From Heliocidaris erythrogramma (Eukaryota; Echinodermata; Echinoidea; Camarodonta; Echinometridae), in assembly GCA_025617745.1 (NCBI GenBank), contig CM046858.1, forward strand, positions 42,791,750-42,855,749: a stretch of 64,000 nucleotides of DNA, written 5' to 3'. The notes under the pieces are model-generated. The model did no database searches and was not told the DNA's origin. It saw only the letters and a program-made list of their open reading frames with translations. Below are positions 12,177 through 23,110 of the stretch, piece after piece. The position numbers were made by a program, and so were the translations under genes. How positions within the stretch are numbered: position 1 is the first letter of the stretch; each line of letters begins with the position of its first letter.

Positions 12177-12256
12177 TTAACCCATTGCCCACGGGAACCG
12201 GGTCATCCCTGTACTAAGTCTATGGGAATTAGAGAATTCAGAAGTCAATGGGTTCG
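12177..12256. mobile_element. short TTAACCC-type element, uninterrupted copy
   Basis: It begins TTAACCCATTGCCCACGGGA, passes TGTACTAAGTCTATGGGAAT and ends near GTCAATGGGTT. The same sequence, in reverse orientation and split by a MITE, lies at 9181-9403, so this copy shows the pre-insertion state. Confidence 0.65.
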
Positions 12257-12775
12257 GTTTGTTCCCGTATGGTGGTGGATATGGTAGATTGTGTTTCTAT
12301 ATGACCTAACCAAAGGTCTCAAACTTGTTCATTTACATATTTGTTTAATTTCTCTAAAAATAATTTCTCCAAATTAGGGTAAAAGGCCAAAAGTAAATAT
12401 GCATTCCAGATAGATATATGAATAAATTAAAAACTTCACATTTCATTCTATCAATAATTTAAAATGTATATAAAGTTACTTTATATATAAAATATCACAA
12501 ATTAAAACAAATGCTGAACACTCTTAAGAAGAGTCTTAGAAATGTACGATAAAGCAACGTAGCAGTCAGGGAGACTAGAAATATGAAGACATTATTTTCT
12601 TGAGAAGAAGATTAATTTAATAAGATGGCTTGTTCCTACCAGCTTACCAATTTACAGAGAATACATCTCACATGCCATGGCATACCGAAAACTAATTTGA
12701 CGGACCGCCACTTATAATGACAAAAACAGCAACCCATCTAGGAACATTACAATGACGTCTATTTGTAATACTCAC

Positions 12776-12826
12776 CTTCAGTTGAACTTGTTTGGAAAGA
12801 CCATATGCAGGACCTTGAGTAGCCAT
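12776..12826 (-). CDS. transgelin-like gene, alternative first coding exon A
   Basis: The exon encodes MATQGPAYGLSKQVQLK and is followed by GTGAG on the minus strand. The G-P-A-Y-G-L-S-K-x-V-Q-x-K pattern is the classic transgelin N-terminus (A-N-K/R-G-P-x-Y-G-x-S-R-E-V-Q-x-K-I), so joined to exon 2 (I-E-S-K) it gives a normal transgelin-like start. It is the first exon nearest to exon 2, 7.8 kb away, and the best match to known family members. A TTTTAAA element lies about 160 bases upstream (12985-12991) as a weak TATA candidate. The phase-0 lysine end matches all other first exons. The ATG context is good (A at -3, G at +4). Confidence 0.9.
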
Positions 12827-13508
12827 TGTAACATATAAACCTACAATTAGCACTATAACCTGGAAGATATCCTGAAATACCAGACTGGTCCAAGAGATCC
12901 AGAGACATCCATGTAGCATGCACAGTACAGAATATTGAAAGGGCAAGAACCGTCGTCTAAAGCAAGGCTGATGCATATGGTGGGTTTAAAAGGTTTGGCT
13001 AATTATCGGGCTCATTTATCACGAAGAAATGTTTCTTATCTATGAATTTTGCGACCCTGATTGGTCAGTTGACATTCGACTGGGGGTGGACTGACCATCC
13101 CATGGCTGACCATAATGACGAACAGATAAGACGGATATGAAGATGGATCTATATGGACGGCTATCAGCGGATTCCATCTTTATCTTTTGTGGACAATCAA
13201 AATATATATTGAGAAGCATGCAACCAGCTCATTGTATCATTGATGGATTGAGATGATAACAGATGATAATTATATCAATATTATTTATCTATTTTTATTA
13301 ATTTTTAGTTTTATGTTACGAGAGCTAATTGCCTCATCGGTTATGACTGCTATCCGTAAAGATCATGCGCTATCATATCCTGTAGCAGTTTAATGAAGTT
13401 AATTGGAGAAATTGTATATAAGATTTTTTTTTAAACAAAAGGCCAGTATCATTACTAAAGCAAAACGAGGAAAATACTAGCAAATACAAAGTTAGTGTCA
13501 ATTCTCAC

Positions 13509-13565
13509 CTTCATTTGGCGCTGTCTCAGATCGCCGTAAGAGGGTCCCCTGTTTGCTTCGCACAT
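13509..13565 (-). CDS. transgelin-like gene, alternative first coding exon B
   Basis: The exon reads MCEANRGPSYGDLRQRQMK and is followed by GTGAG. A-N-R-G-P-S-Y-G is the same motif as in vertebrate transgelins, but the following S-R-E-V is replaced by D-L-R-Q-R, and an extra Met-Cys-Glu precedes the motif. It lies 680 bases upstream of exon A, so its transcripts must skip A (which has no acceptor). A consensus TATA box (TATAAAAG) stands at 13847-13854, 280 bases upstream. The frame stays open upstream of this ATG as far as 13961, but no other Met occurs downstream of the TATA box, so I take this ATG as the start. Confidence 0.86.
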
Positions 13566-13846
13566 ATTGATTACGTCTATTTGGTCCCGAATTCCCAGCC
13601 AAAGTCCTCTCAAAGGAGCCTTTAAAATGCTCTTTACTCTATCCTTAAAAACAAGTCGCTTCCAATAATAGAAAAAGACTCCTCTTCCTTCACTCGCACA
13701 CTGTTGCAATGACCAACGTATCTTTACAAATCTGACTTTTTGACAGCGGCGCGTGCGAGATTGGGCACTAAAATAATGCCTCGTTTGAGTCACTGCATTC
13801 TTCGCTTCAAATGGGGCGTCAGTTGCTGGCTTGAGGAGGAATCGCC

Positions 13847-13854
13847 CTTTTATA
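13847..13854 (-). promoter_or_regulatory. TATA box for first exon B
   Basis: On the minus strand the sequence reads TATAAAAG in a GTATAAAAGGGCG context, an excellent metazoan TATA box. It predicts a 5' UTR of about 250 bases in front of exon B. Confidence 0.6.
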
Positions 13855-15714
13855 CAGATCGAGCTCTGTTGGATTCCAAAGTGCCAACAAGGGCAACCTT
13901 CCCGGATTTTTATACCCTCACGACAAAATACGCCAGACTGAGGGAGGTGGGAATATTTCAAAATGTGGGTAGTGTTTTAGGGTTATCCAAAACCAAATGA
14001 CTTTGACAGTGATCTCCTGGTATTCCGATCAACTCCATTTGTCGGTATACCTCATTGTTTTTTGGTAAAGAGGCATTGTTTTGATAGGTGCCTTCACAAA
14101 GAATCGATTTCATGGAGAATTCTAGCTAGGCTTATTAAACAGTGTGGTATTCGTTATTTGACTCTGGCAAAAAATATTTCTGTATGTACTTTTCTAGAAT
14201 TTTCACCTTTCGAAACGCCTTCTCTTTTATTGAACAGTCGGTTTAGTGATATTTGAAACTTATTACCATTTTGCCCCTATTGTAATTTGTTTCCTCTTTT
14301 ATTTTATACTTTCCTTTCAAGTGTCAATAAAACATTCGTCTTTGTATCATTTCCCCTCTCTGTACTGAGGTTACTCTACTGCTTCATAAACTTAGAGATT
14401 AAAGATTAAGGAAAGATCTAGATCCAATTTATCAAGTATGATAATTGAAGTTAATATATTTCATTATTTTGAATCTCAGAAATGTTTCGAATGATACATA
14501 AATGGACTTTATATGCAAAACATTGCATCCGCGTTGAGATGCCTGACCATTTCGCGGGTATTTAATCTACTTCCCAAACTCTATGAATAGAGTATTTTTT
14601 TCGCGGCATGGACACATTTAAAATTAATAATACTTACACCACAATGCTGGGGCAAAACTTGCATATCTAATGTTTTGCGCTTTCGATTTTGGCAATGGTG
14701 ACTGTGCCCATATTTAGTAAAACAAAAAACACATTAAAAATGCATGTTTTGAGATTTGTGGAAGAAGGTTGCATTGCATAGCTGAATTGTTTCGCTTCAA
14801 TCGAGGCTTGTTATTTACATTTAGGCGGTAATAGAATAAAATATAATGAAAACATAAAGATGAATACATTCTATATGAAAGAATAAAAAGAATATGGAGG
14901 GGATAATATACTAGTTGTTTTCAATAAATTGCACGTATTACTTGTCCCCCATCACTATTTGCATTATTTTCTGCAAAATAACTGACTAGATGTATATTAT
15001 GATGCTCTGAAACAATTAATAGACCCAGCATATTTCATTATATATTTACATAAAAACAGTGACAATAGCTGGGAAAAGCTCCCCAAAATCAATAAAGTAA
15101 GATTTAAAAGTAATATATATTTATTTTTGTGCAGTCGGAGAGGTAAAAAGTGATATTTTTGTTATTAATGAAGAATTATACGGAAACATAAAAATCCGCT
15201 TTTAATTATTTTGTATTAATATTGTATTGTCTTGATTTATTCGCATCGGTGCTGATCATATCTCTAGATATTGTTAAGCTCACATAGATAATGTCTCATT
15301 ACAGTACCAGTAATTGAACAAGAAATATTTTCAAGTGTATAATAATCCAAAGACATTTCTGCTTCTCCTTCCATGGTCAGCAATTTGATAGAATTGAGTA
15401 TCTTTGTGGTCTCGGATCATTTTGATGCACAAAGAAAGAAAATGTATTAACAACACAGCAAGGAATCTATATGCTAGATATGCTAGATCTATATCTGGAC
15501 TAACAGGCAGTGTTAATGCGTGTATTGCAAAAATTGACACAATCTTCCCCTTTGAAATTGTTATTTCAAATGTATACATGGTAGTATTTGTTCCATTTTC
15601 CTAAAGTGGTTTGACCATCAGGAGAACCCTATCACTAACCAACACCATGTAAACCTGGTGGAAAAGGTATTAAAATTCCTTTCGAACACTTGCTGAATCG
15701 ACCAATTATCTTAC
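13855..15714. other. interval between first exons B and C
   Basis: AT-rich DNA with no recognised gene or repeat family; it includes the distal promoter area of exon B. Confidence 0.5.
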
Positions 15715-15765
15715 CTTCATCTGATTGTATCGTTGGTCACCCATAGGTGCTGCTTTGGTCGCCAT
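15715..15765 (-). CDS. transgelin-like gene, alternative first coding exon C
   Basis: The exon encodes MATKAAPMGDQRYNQMK before GTAAG. It belongs to the A-A-P-M-G-D class shared with D, E and F, but has Lys instead of Gln at residue 4 and an unrelated last helix turn (Y-N-Q-M-K). Relative to exon A, A-A-P-M-G-D-Q-R aligns with G-P-A-Y-G-L-S-K at the same distance from the splice site, so both classes have 17 residues. A TATAAATA motif is at 16083-16090, about 320 bases upstream. The ATG context ACCATGGCG is near-optimal. Confidence 0.88.
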
Positions 15766-16082
15766 GGTTAATACTAAGTCTTTGTTATCCACAGGAACAG
15801 AAAAAGAAAACTTATAAGAATGTATGTTAAAGGTGGCGCCAGGTAGGAATGGATGAAGAGCAATGGGGATGGATGTCACTAGTTACTCGGTCACCAAGAT
15901 AATGACAACTGCATCTGCTCCGACACACTCTTGGAACGCGTTTGCGGGAGTGGTGGTATGCAATTAGATTTTGGAGGTTTGTCTTTTAGCCCTCGACACC
16001 ACGATATATTATGGGGAAAGACAGCGCGAATGCGGAGAATGTGTCTTCACCATTTCTCAATGCCGCCCTCTGATTGGCTAAA

Positions 16083-16090
16083 TATTTATA
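16083..16090 (-). promoter_or_regulatory. TATA box candidate for first exon C
   Basis: The minus strand reads CTATAAATATTTAGCCAAT, with a TATA core and a CCAAT just downstream. The spacing to the exon C start codon, about 320 bases, is like that of exons B and E. Confidence 0.5.
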
Positions 16091-16653
16091 GAAAGGAGAG
16101 ACAAGTCGGGCAGACGGACGCGCAGCAATTATGAAGTCTTTGACATGTTACATGTGGAACAGGCAAAAGGAATTTCGTTTTAGGACCAATGGGTAAATGT
16201 AACACAGATGTAAAAAAGGTTTAAGTGACATCTCTCGCCATGTATTGATTTCACTACAAGGCTGACATCAATTATTAAATCAATTGAGTGATCTAATAAA
16301 TGACTCACTGGCGGGGAGAAAGACACACTCATAATTTTGTCAAGATAATCTGACACATATGAGACTGATACGTTACAGAAGTATAATAAATATCTTTCTA
16401 AATTATACACTTATTGAGTGTAGGTTTCATTAGTTTTGTTAATATTGTTTGTTTATTCTGCCAATTGCACTATGAAAGGTCATGAACTACAGATGCATCT
16501 GTGGATATATCTCTTTTATATTTAACAAAATGTGTGTTCTTTTTTCACCTTTGATAAGGAGGCTTTAAAAAGGGGTGATCTTTGTCTTTCAGTGTCTTCC
16601 CTTCTAAAAGTCCTCTATTGGCGATTGTTTCTAAACTTGAAATGTTGAGTCCC

Positions 16654-16672
16654 ACCCCCCCCCCCCCCCCCC
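16654..16672. repeat. poly-C tract
   Basis: A run of about 19 C residues, preceded by CCCA. Confidence 0.9.
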
Positions 16673-16835
16673 ATCCTCCTTAAATGTAACTTTAGTTGCA
16701 ATCAATACTTTGAAATCTATCATAATTCAATGTTTGCATTTTTCTGGGGTATTTTTTTTTCTTTTCATTTTGGGTCTGCTGTTTAAAAACATTTTGGGGG
16801 TTGTTGTCACCTTGCTTAATCTATAAACAGTAACC

Positions 16836-17352
16836 CTACACTTACTTTACTTTACTTTGTCTTATTTCCACTTACTTTACTTTATTTTATCTTATTTGCT
16901 CTTGCTTTACTTTACTTTGTCTTATTTCCACTTACTTTACTTTGTCTTATTTCCACTAACTTTACTTTACTTTGTCTTATTTCCACTTACTTTACTTTGT
17001 CTTATTTCCACTTACTTTACTTTACTTTGTCTTACTTCCACTTACTTTACTTTGTCTTATTTCCACTAACTTTACTTTACTTTGTCTTATTTCCACTTAC
17101 TTTACTTTACTTTGTCTTATTTCCACTTACTTTACTTTACTTTGTCTTATTTCCACTTACTTTACTTTACTTTGTCTTACTTCCACTTACTTAACTTTGT
17201 CTTATTTCCACTTACTTTACTTTACTTTGTCTTACTTCCACTTACTTTACTTTGTCTTATTTCCACTTACTTTACTTTACTTTGTCTTATTTCCACTTAC
17301 TTTACTTTACTTTGTCTTACTTCCACTTACTTTACTTTATTTTGTCTTACAT
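16836..17352. repeat. minisatellite, about 25/30-base units
   Basis: Tandem copies of CTTACTTTACTTTGTCTTAT then TTCCA, with or without an extra TTTAC, run for more than 500 bases with few changes (TTATTTCCA or TTACTTCCA; CACTAAC in two units). Mixed 25- and 30-base units keep several frames open, which creates spurious Ser/Thr/Phe/Leu-rich reading frames. Confidence 0.95.
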
Positions 17353-19060
17353 TCTTCTCTATATTCCTTCGTATTTCCTATCAATGACTGTTTCTAAAAT
17401 TCAAAATTCTACCCCCGAAACCTAAGAAAAATTTTAATTTGTTCCCGATTGTATACATTTACATTTCATTTTAATATTTCTATTTTTACTGTTCTTTTTC
17501 TTAAAACGAGTCTTGTCTACTAGTACTATTAATCAATGGAAATTCACATTTGTTTATTCCGTCATTCTTCGCCTTATTAGCATTTTCCATTGATGATTTT
17601 ATTTTCTTAGCTTCAGCTTTTGCCTCCCCAATCCCTCAAAATGCCTAGAGTCCGAATCAGTATTTCAATTTAATCTCATTTAGATAGGGGTTTTTCTCAT
17701 GCCAAATAAGTTTACTCATCACTCACACTACTAAAGACGATTCTTATGTTATCGTGTTTTCACCTTCATCTTCATCTTCTTCATTCTTTTCTTCTTTCCC
17801 CCTTTTCATCTTTCGTTCCTTCTCCTACAAGCGATGGTTTATAAACTTCGAATTTTGACATCCCAGAAAGATAAATCTTGTTTTAATCAATATTTCTAGA
17901 CTTTATTTTTCAGGTTTCATGCTATTAATCTTTTTTTTTTTACTTCTTAAACTTACGTTGTCTTTACTTCTACCTACGTACGTTTTATAGTTTTCTGTCA
18001 CCGGTTGTTTATAGAATCTTACCCCTAAAAAGGGTTCAAATCAACATTTCAAGATAAATTTTAACATGTTCACATTTTTTATTTCATGGTACCTAAAATG
18101 CTGCAATATAAATTGGCCAATAGGTATGCAATTCAAAAAATCTATATTCGGAAATCAGAACAATTGGCATTTCGATTGATATCAACGCTAGTGGATATAA
18201 ATTTTATATGGGCACAACAATGGGTAACAATGCTTTAACTGGTAAGGCGCTACATAAGAAAGAGCTATTATTATTTTTATTATTAAAATGAGTAACGTTA
18301 TTTGCTTAAAAGCGCATAGCATAGATGATAATTACAACCGATAAGTTCTGTAAAACATGTTTTGTGTTACAGCACATAGTATAAACGGTAATTACAACCA
18401 ATCAGTTATGTACGACAACCAAGTCGGGGTGGTAAAACTACAGTTTAGAAATAAAATTTGTTGCACAGCCTATCCCACTGCGGGGACGCACTAATATTGA
18501 ACATGTCTCACAATTCAGTGCACCCTACCAAGATGCAAAGAGCACGTCATCAATTGGACAAACAACGCGTTGTTTGACTATTTTCTCCAATGAATGATTG
18601 TTGAGGACATGGTATAAACTAATTTCAATATATACATTGTAGAAATCACATAAAATTCGATCATTCAAAGCCTATTTTGTAGCCTTGGGGAAATTCAGAC
18701 CGGGAAAAATAGCAATATGAACCCTGTGTAATTTCGTAACCAAACATCAATCTGGAATTCGTGGTTGAAAAAAAAATGCCATTATCGCTACATAGCCTGA
18801 GTGGTACAACATTATTGTACGCTCTTTATTGCATTCATTTGATTTCAGGTGCCGTTTATTCGACATGTTCGACGAGTAAGGTTAGCAAAAAAAAAGAAAA
18901 AATATAAAACAATATAAAACAAAACCGAACGCTAGAAGGGGATGGGGAGGTAAAGTCGAAAATAAACTCAAAGAATCAAATTCAAATTCAAAATTCAAAT
19001 TTCAAAGAAAAACTAAAAATCATAATATTATAATCTAATTCTTCATCGGAGAGGGGTTGG

Positions 19061-19094
<34 letters not shown>

Positions 19095-20525
19095 TAGAGA
19101 TGAGTACAAGTGTATGTCGTCGCCGGAAACAAACACTCATTTGGAATTTAGTTGAAACGCCCCTGGGATTTGCGAAAGCTATTCCAACATCGCGGAGAAT
19201 CTCGATGAGTTTCAGGAGGGGCCAACCATCATGCAATCTTTCGGGGGTTAACAAGACTGTACAAAGGTCAATACAGCTGACAGAAGATCCCAGCTCCATA
19301 GGAGAGCATCAAGCATAGTCATTTTTGGTAGGGGCGACCATTCTCGACTGCCTATTAATAGATAGAACCCTAGTGTGTGCATCCTTCTGTGTATATGTCG
19401 TACCCGAACAAAGAGACACAGTTGTTTTTCGCTGGCATGATCTGCGTAATCAAAATATACCACGCAACAAGAATTTTGGCGCCCTGCTGTTGTGAAAGCA
19501 TTTCTCAACGAAAAATAACCCAGATATCCACTCGTAAATGATCGACAAAATATGAATAATTCGAAATGAAATCTGAACACATCTAAATCATTGATTAACA
19601 ATGACATTTCAAGAATGCAATGATAATGTATCTTTTATAGAGTGGTTGTATATGTAACAGATTAAAAGTCACTGGTAATTGAATGGGTAAATGAGATAGT
19701 AGCTGATTCGTTTCGAGTCATATATTAAGTATATACGTCAATATCTGTAATTCAGTGTGAATAATCCTATTAAAATCCATCACGCAGTATACATTACTTC
19801 ATAAAATAAAACTTTAAAAAAATCGATTAACAGCTCAGTGAAGATGTTATTCGTAATAAGTTATACCTTCCGCGTCACAAACAATCATTCATGTTTAAAA
19901 ATCATCTTATCTATTTAAAAACAATATCAATAGGTGAAACCTCTACATATCAAGTATCGAATATGTACCAAAAACTTTCTTGTATTTCGGATACGCCTTT
20001 CGATATGTGATAATATAAGACCAGTATTTACTGGCGGCTTATGCCACTTCAATGTTTAATCATAACACCAAAGACAGAAGAAAGCTTAATTAAAAATAAA
20101 GAAAGCTGACAGTTGGTACACGAAAATCAATCGTCATAGAAAACACACGAGCAAAGTTTTCTTGAGAAAAATAAGCTGCATATTTTCTCGGTCTTGGTAC
20201 CACAAACCCAAAAGGTAATTAGCTCTCTGGGTATCATCTGCTTCTTGAAATCGCGAGGCTAAGGGTCAGAACATGTTCGGAATCAGCATAAGAATCCGAA
20301 AAGACAATTCGATGATAAATGGTGTACTTCACTGACATTTCAGTGTCACCTGAGAAATGTCAGACATTAATTATCTAATTAGCTAGGAACTAACGTGGAG
20401 ACCATTTCAGACCACTAGGATGTGTCCCTGCAATGCCAAACAAAATTAGCAGCAAGTTCTAAGAATAGTTATGGACAGTTTGAAGACACTCCTATATTTT
20501 GTCCCCAAATTTTCTTTTCCCTTAC
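17353..20525. other. interval between first exons C and D
   Basis: AT-rich intron DNA containing a TA microsatellite at 19063-19092. No exon, SINE or MITE was confidently recognised. Confidence 0.5.
19063..19092. repeat. (TA)n microsatellite
   Basis: A perfect TA run of about 30 bases. Confidence 0.95.
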
Positions 20526-20576
20526 CTTAAGTGCATGGTGGCGCTGATCGCCCATAGGTGCAGCTTGAGTAGCCAT
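20526..20576 (-). CDS. transgelin-like gene, alternative first coding exon D
   Basis: The exon reads MATQAAPMGDQRHHALK before GTAAG. It differs from exon E only in the last helix turn (H-H-A-L-K versus K-H-A-A-K), and the two lie 360 bases apart, so they look like a recent local duplication. A stretch starting TTACC and the antisense of GCACCTATGGG are conserved between them at nucleotide level, with scattered third-position changes (GCTACTCAAGCT versus GCGACACAGGCT). This shows the peptide is kept while silent sites drift, which is evidence for selection on protein. An ATAAAAG motif at 20724-20730 is a likely TATA box. Confidence 0.9.
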
Positions 20577-20723
20577 TTCAATAGCAATGTCTTATCTTCA
20601 ACAAGCGCAAAGTAAACGGGGGACACACTGCGTCCTCCAACAGAACTGTACCAATTGTGTCGTACGGGAAAGACAGGTGGAGGATAGAGCAGGAATGGTA
20701 AGCAAGATACAAAGACAAGGGGT

Positions 20724-20730
20724 CTTTTAT
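20724..20730 (-). promoter_or_regulatory. TATA-like box for first exon D
   Basis: The minus strand reads GCATAAAAGACCCC, about 150 bases upstream of the exon D ATG and still downstream of exon E. This gives exon D its own promoter candidate between two first exons. Confidence 0.45.
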
Positions 20731-20936
20731 GCATTGGAAATACGTATTGCTCCTCACTGCAATTTCCGAAAGAGATAGGCGTTATTGGAGGATGACTTTC
20801 CGTACGTGTTCCAATAGGGAATGCATGTATATTCCCGTGCGCAAAGATGGACGCGCGTTGACCATCGCGAAATACTTTTCACAGTATTTTCATACCCTAT
20901 CAAGTTTTCGGTTGTTTTCCTAACGTTTCAGCTTAC

Positions 20937-20987
20937 CTTTGCAGCGTGCTTACGCTGGTCGCCCATAGGTGCAGCCTGTGTCGCCAT
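20937..20987 (-). CDS. transgelin-like gene, alternative first coding exon E
   Basis: The exon encodes MATQAAPMGDQRKHAAK, then GTAAGC. It is the near twin of exon D. The tail K-H-A-A-K is basic and helix-compatible and would run directly into the I-E-S-K helix of exon 2. Upstream lie a TTTATAAC element (21334-21341) and, about 60 bases further, a perfect SRF-type CArG box (21397-21406), the arrangement found in promoters of smooth-muscle contractile genes including vertebrate transgelin. Muscle expression of this form is therefore inferred. Confidence 0.9.
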
Positions 20988-21333
20988 GTTGATGTGTTTG
21001 AGTGTATCCTAATACCAAGGCTAAATATGTCAATGCAGGAGAGGCGATGATCTACCTTTATCCCTTGTGAGAGTCACAGCAACAGTGATAACTGGGAGTA
21101 AGTTCAAGTAGGACTACTTCAGCAATTACAATTTGTAAATAATTCGTACGCTCCGACGAGTTAGCACGCGCGTGTACTGCTTGATTTCTTTAATTAGAAG
21201 GTAGCAAGCGCGCATAAGAACAGGTCCCCGCAGGTTGCACAGCAACCTCATTGGTCAGTTTTATTCCACCCCCTCTTCTTCCGCGCGTGCTTCATAGACA
21301 TTAGAACGCACGAGAAATGGGCGGATGGGCGGG

Positions 21334-21341
21334 TTATAAAT
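21334..21341 (-). promoter_or_regulatory. weak TATA box for first exon E
   Basis: The minus strand reads ATTTATAACCCGCCC. TATAAC is a weaker match than the boxes of exons B and C, but its position (about 350 bases upstream of the ATG) is similar. Confidence 0.35.
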
Positions 21342-21396
21342 CTAGGGCATCTGGTATCGCGAGGGTAGGAATTCCCACTCGTCAGGAATGCAACGA

Positions 21397-21406
21397 CCTT
21401 TTATGG
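21397..21406. promoter_or_regulatory. CArG box (SRF-site consensus) upstream of first exon E
   Basis: CCTTTTATGG fits CC(A/T)6GG exactly. SRF binding to such sites drives transgelin, calponin and actin genes in vertebrate muscle (established knowledge). I saw no other exact match close to the other first exons. A chance match is possible in AT-rich DNA. Confidence 0.5.
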
Positions 21407-23059
21407 GGTTAACAGAAGATGGCAGATAGTTCCTTCCAGGGAGGGAGGGGATTCCACATTTAGGCATGCGACATTCTACCAGACAGTTGCTCCTTGTAAA
21501 GATATTACCGAAACTCCAATTACCTGACACTCAGCAGAAGTTTTAGTATTGAGACGCATCACTTGATGAAAACTTCAATCAATCAAATAGATCTATTTAA
21601 CAGTGCGACCCCTCTAGCCCTGCCCTCTACCGCTTGTACACACGACACATAAACGCACACACGCATGACACATAAACACACACCCGCACACACACGCATG
21701 CACACTCACACACATATACAATGTTCTTCGTGATACACAATTCCTCCTCCATACCCCCATAATGTTACGAATGACAACGTGCTTAAAAAACACTTATAGA
21801 GTAATCAAATTAAAATTTGATGTACAGCGAAGACGAACATTTAACATAGATATGACCTTTGACCCTTCTTCCTTGTACATGTATATATATCTTGTCGTTT
21901 CAGACACTTTCTTATTAGTTATATATTTTTAGACATCTCATATAAAACGTAACATCATGCTTAGCCAAGAGTTAGGAAACCAGCATGATTCAAATTCTGT
22001 TAAACTGTACTAAGTGGTTTGTTTAACGTTTACTGGAATTCGAACATCTTATCCAAGAGGCTGTCAATATTCACTTGACCTAATTTTCTCACAAGTATAT
22101 GTATGAACACAATTCTTTCTTTATTAAACAAAGAAGGCTGAATTGTTCACTATTTAGAAAGTTAAGAATAAAAGGTTAATCAAGCACTATGTCCATCTAC
22201 TCCTTTTGATAGGCTACCTTAATGGTATTTTTACACTAATTCTAGCAGTTTATGTCTCTACGTTCATGTTCAAAAGAACTGTCAGGAAACATGAATACAG
22301 CATATGAAACATTTGCATTTCTTGTAGTTGTCTTATACATGGCGCCATTAGCCGAATACGTATTCGTATAAACAATGTTGCTATGTTACGATGTAGACAG
22401 ATAATGATAATAAACATTCCAAAATGTGTTGGTCAAGCGTGTTTGCCTTATGAAAGAGAAAAACGATAATACAGTATCAATAGATGCTGATATCCTGTTC
22501 CACCGAGTGTCTGCTTAGGTATATGTCTTCTGTGGAAGAGGTGAATCGTTTATAGATCATTAATGAATTAATGTTGCGCTGTAATGAGTAGTTTTGTGTG
22601 AATAAACTATCGTGTTTTTCATGACCTTAATCTTATGTAGATATGAAAGGATAGTGAAAACTGAGGCAACATAGATGCAGGGTGAAGGTACTCGCAGTGG
22701 GTGCCAGGGTTTCTCACGCGTATCCGATATGTTGTTTTTGGATTAATTTTCAAATGTTGAGGGTGTGAAAGGGCTGGAGACAGGTGTTGCTCGATCTGGT
22801 AAAGGGTGCCACCCCACTCCACTTATCTCTGTTTGATAATAGCTTTCATGATTATCCAATCTTTGTTGAGGATCTTGAAGAATGCTAGAGTTCCATCGCC
22901 ACCAACCCAACGTTCACGTGTTGCTCTATATTAAAGTCCAAATGGGGTTACGGTCCTTAAAAAGACATTATGCAGATAACTACACACCGATTTGTGACCT
23001 TTACAAGGCTACAAACTCAACCGTTGTTATAGAAAATGAAGAGCTTTTAGACGTCTTAC
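21407..23059. other. interval between first exons E and F
   Basis: AT-rich DNA with a short CA-rich patch near 21650-21720. No gene or repeat family was recognised. Confidence 0.5.
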
Positions 23060-23110
23060 CTTCCTTCTGAGGGCACGCATGTCACCCATAGGGGCTGCCT
23101 GGGTCGCCAT
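23060..23110 (-). CDS. transgelin-like gene, alternative first coding exon F
   Basis: The exon reads MATQAAPMGDMRALRRK before GTAAG. It shares ten identical N-terminal residues with D and E but has Met for Gln at residue 11 and a much more basic tail (R-A-L-R-R-K). The tail, the part that meets the CH domain, is the variable half in the whole A-A-P-M-G-D class. A CCAGCTTTTAAGCC segment about 230 bases upstream (TTTTAAG, 23335-23341) is the best TATA candidate, and CCTAAAAGG nearby is one base short of a CArG box. Confidence 0.88.

Larger units (their letters stand above)
4969..12775. other. long intron between the first-exon array and exon 2
   Basis: 7.8 kb without a recognised exon. It carries MITEs at 6872, 7831, 9232 and 11609, a C/CT run at 7657, a GT run at 8992, and poly-G and poly-C runs near 10032 and 10084. 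Open frames here (for example around 5664-5888 and 9753-9980) show no family resemblance and no splice context. Confidence 0.6.

Noticed and set aside
13455..13961. Minus-strand open frame of 168 codons that includes leader B
   Set aside because: Only the last 19 codons before the GTGAG donor look like a real leader. The upstream part crosses the TATA box and has no family resemblance, and the codons after the donor are intron.
16836..17352. Possible CRISPR-like regular repeats
   Set aside because: The units are contiguous with no unique spacers, and the genome is clearly eukaryotic; this is a minisatellite.
16857..17397. Several long Ser/Thr/Phe/Leu open frames on the plus strand
   Set aside because: They are translations of the 25/30-base minisatellite, open in several frames at once.
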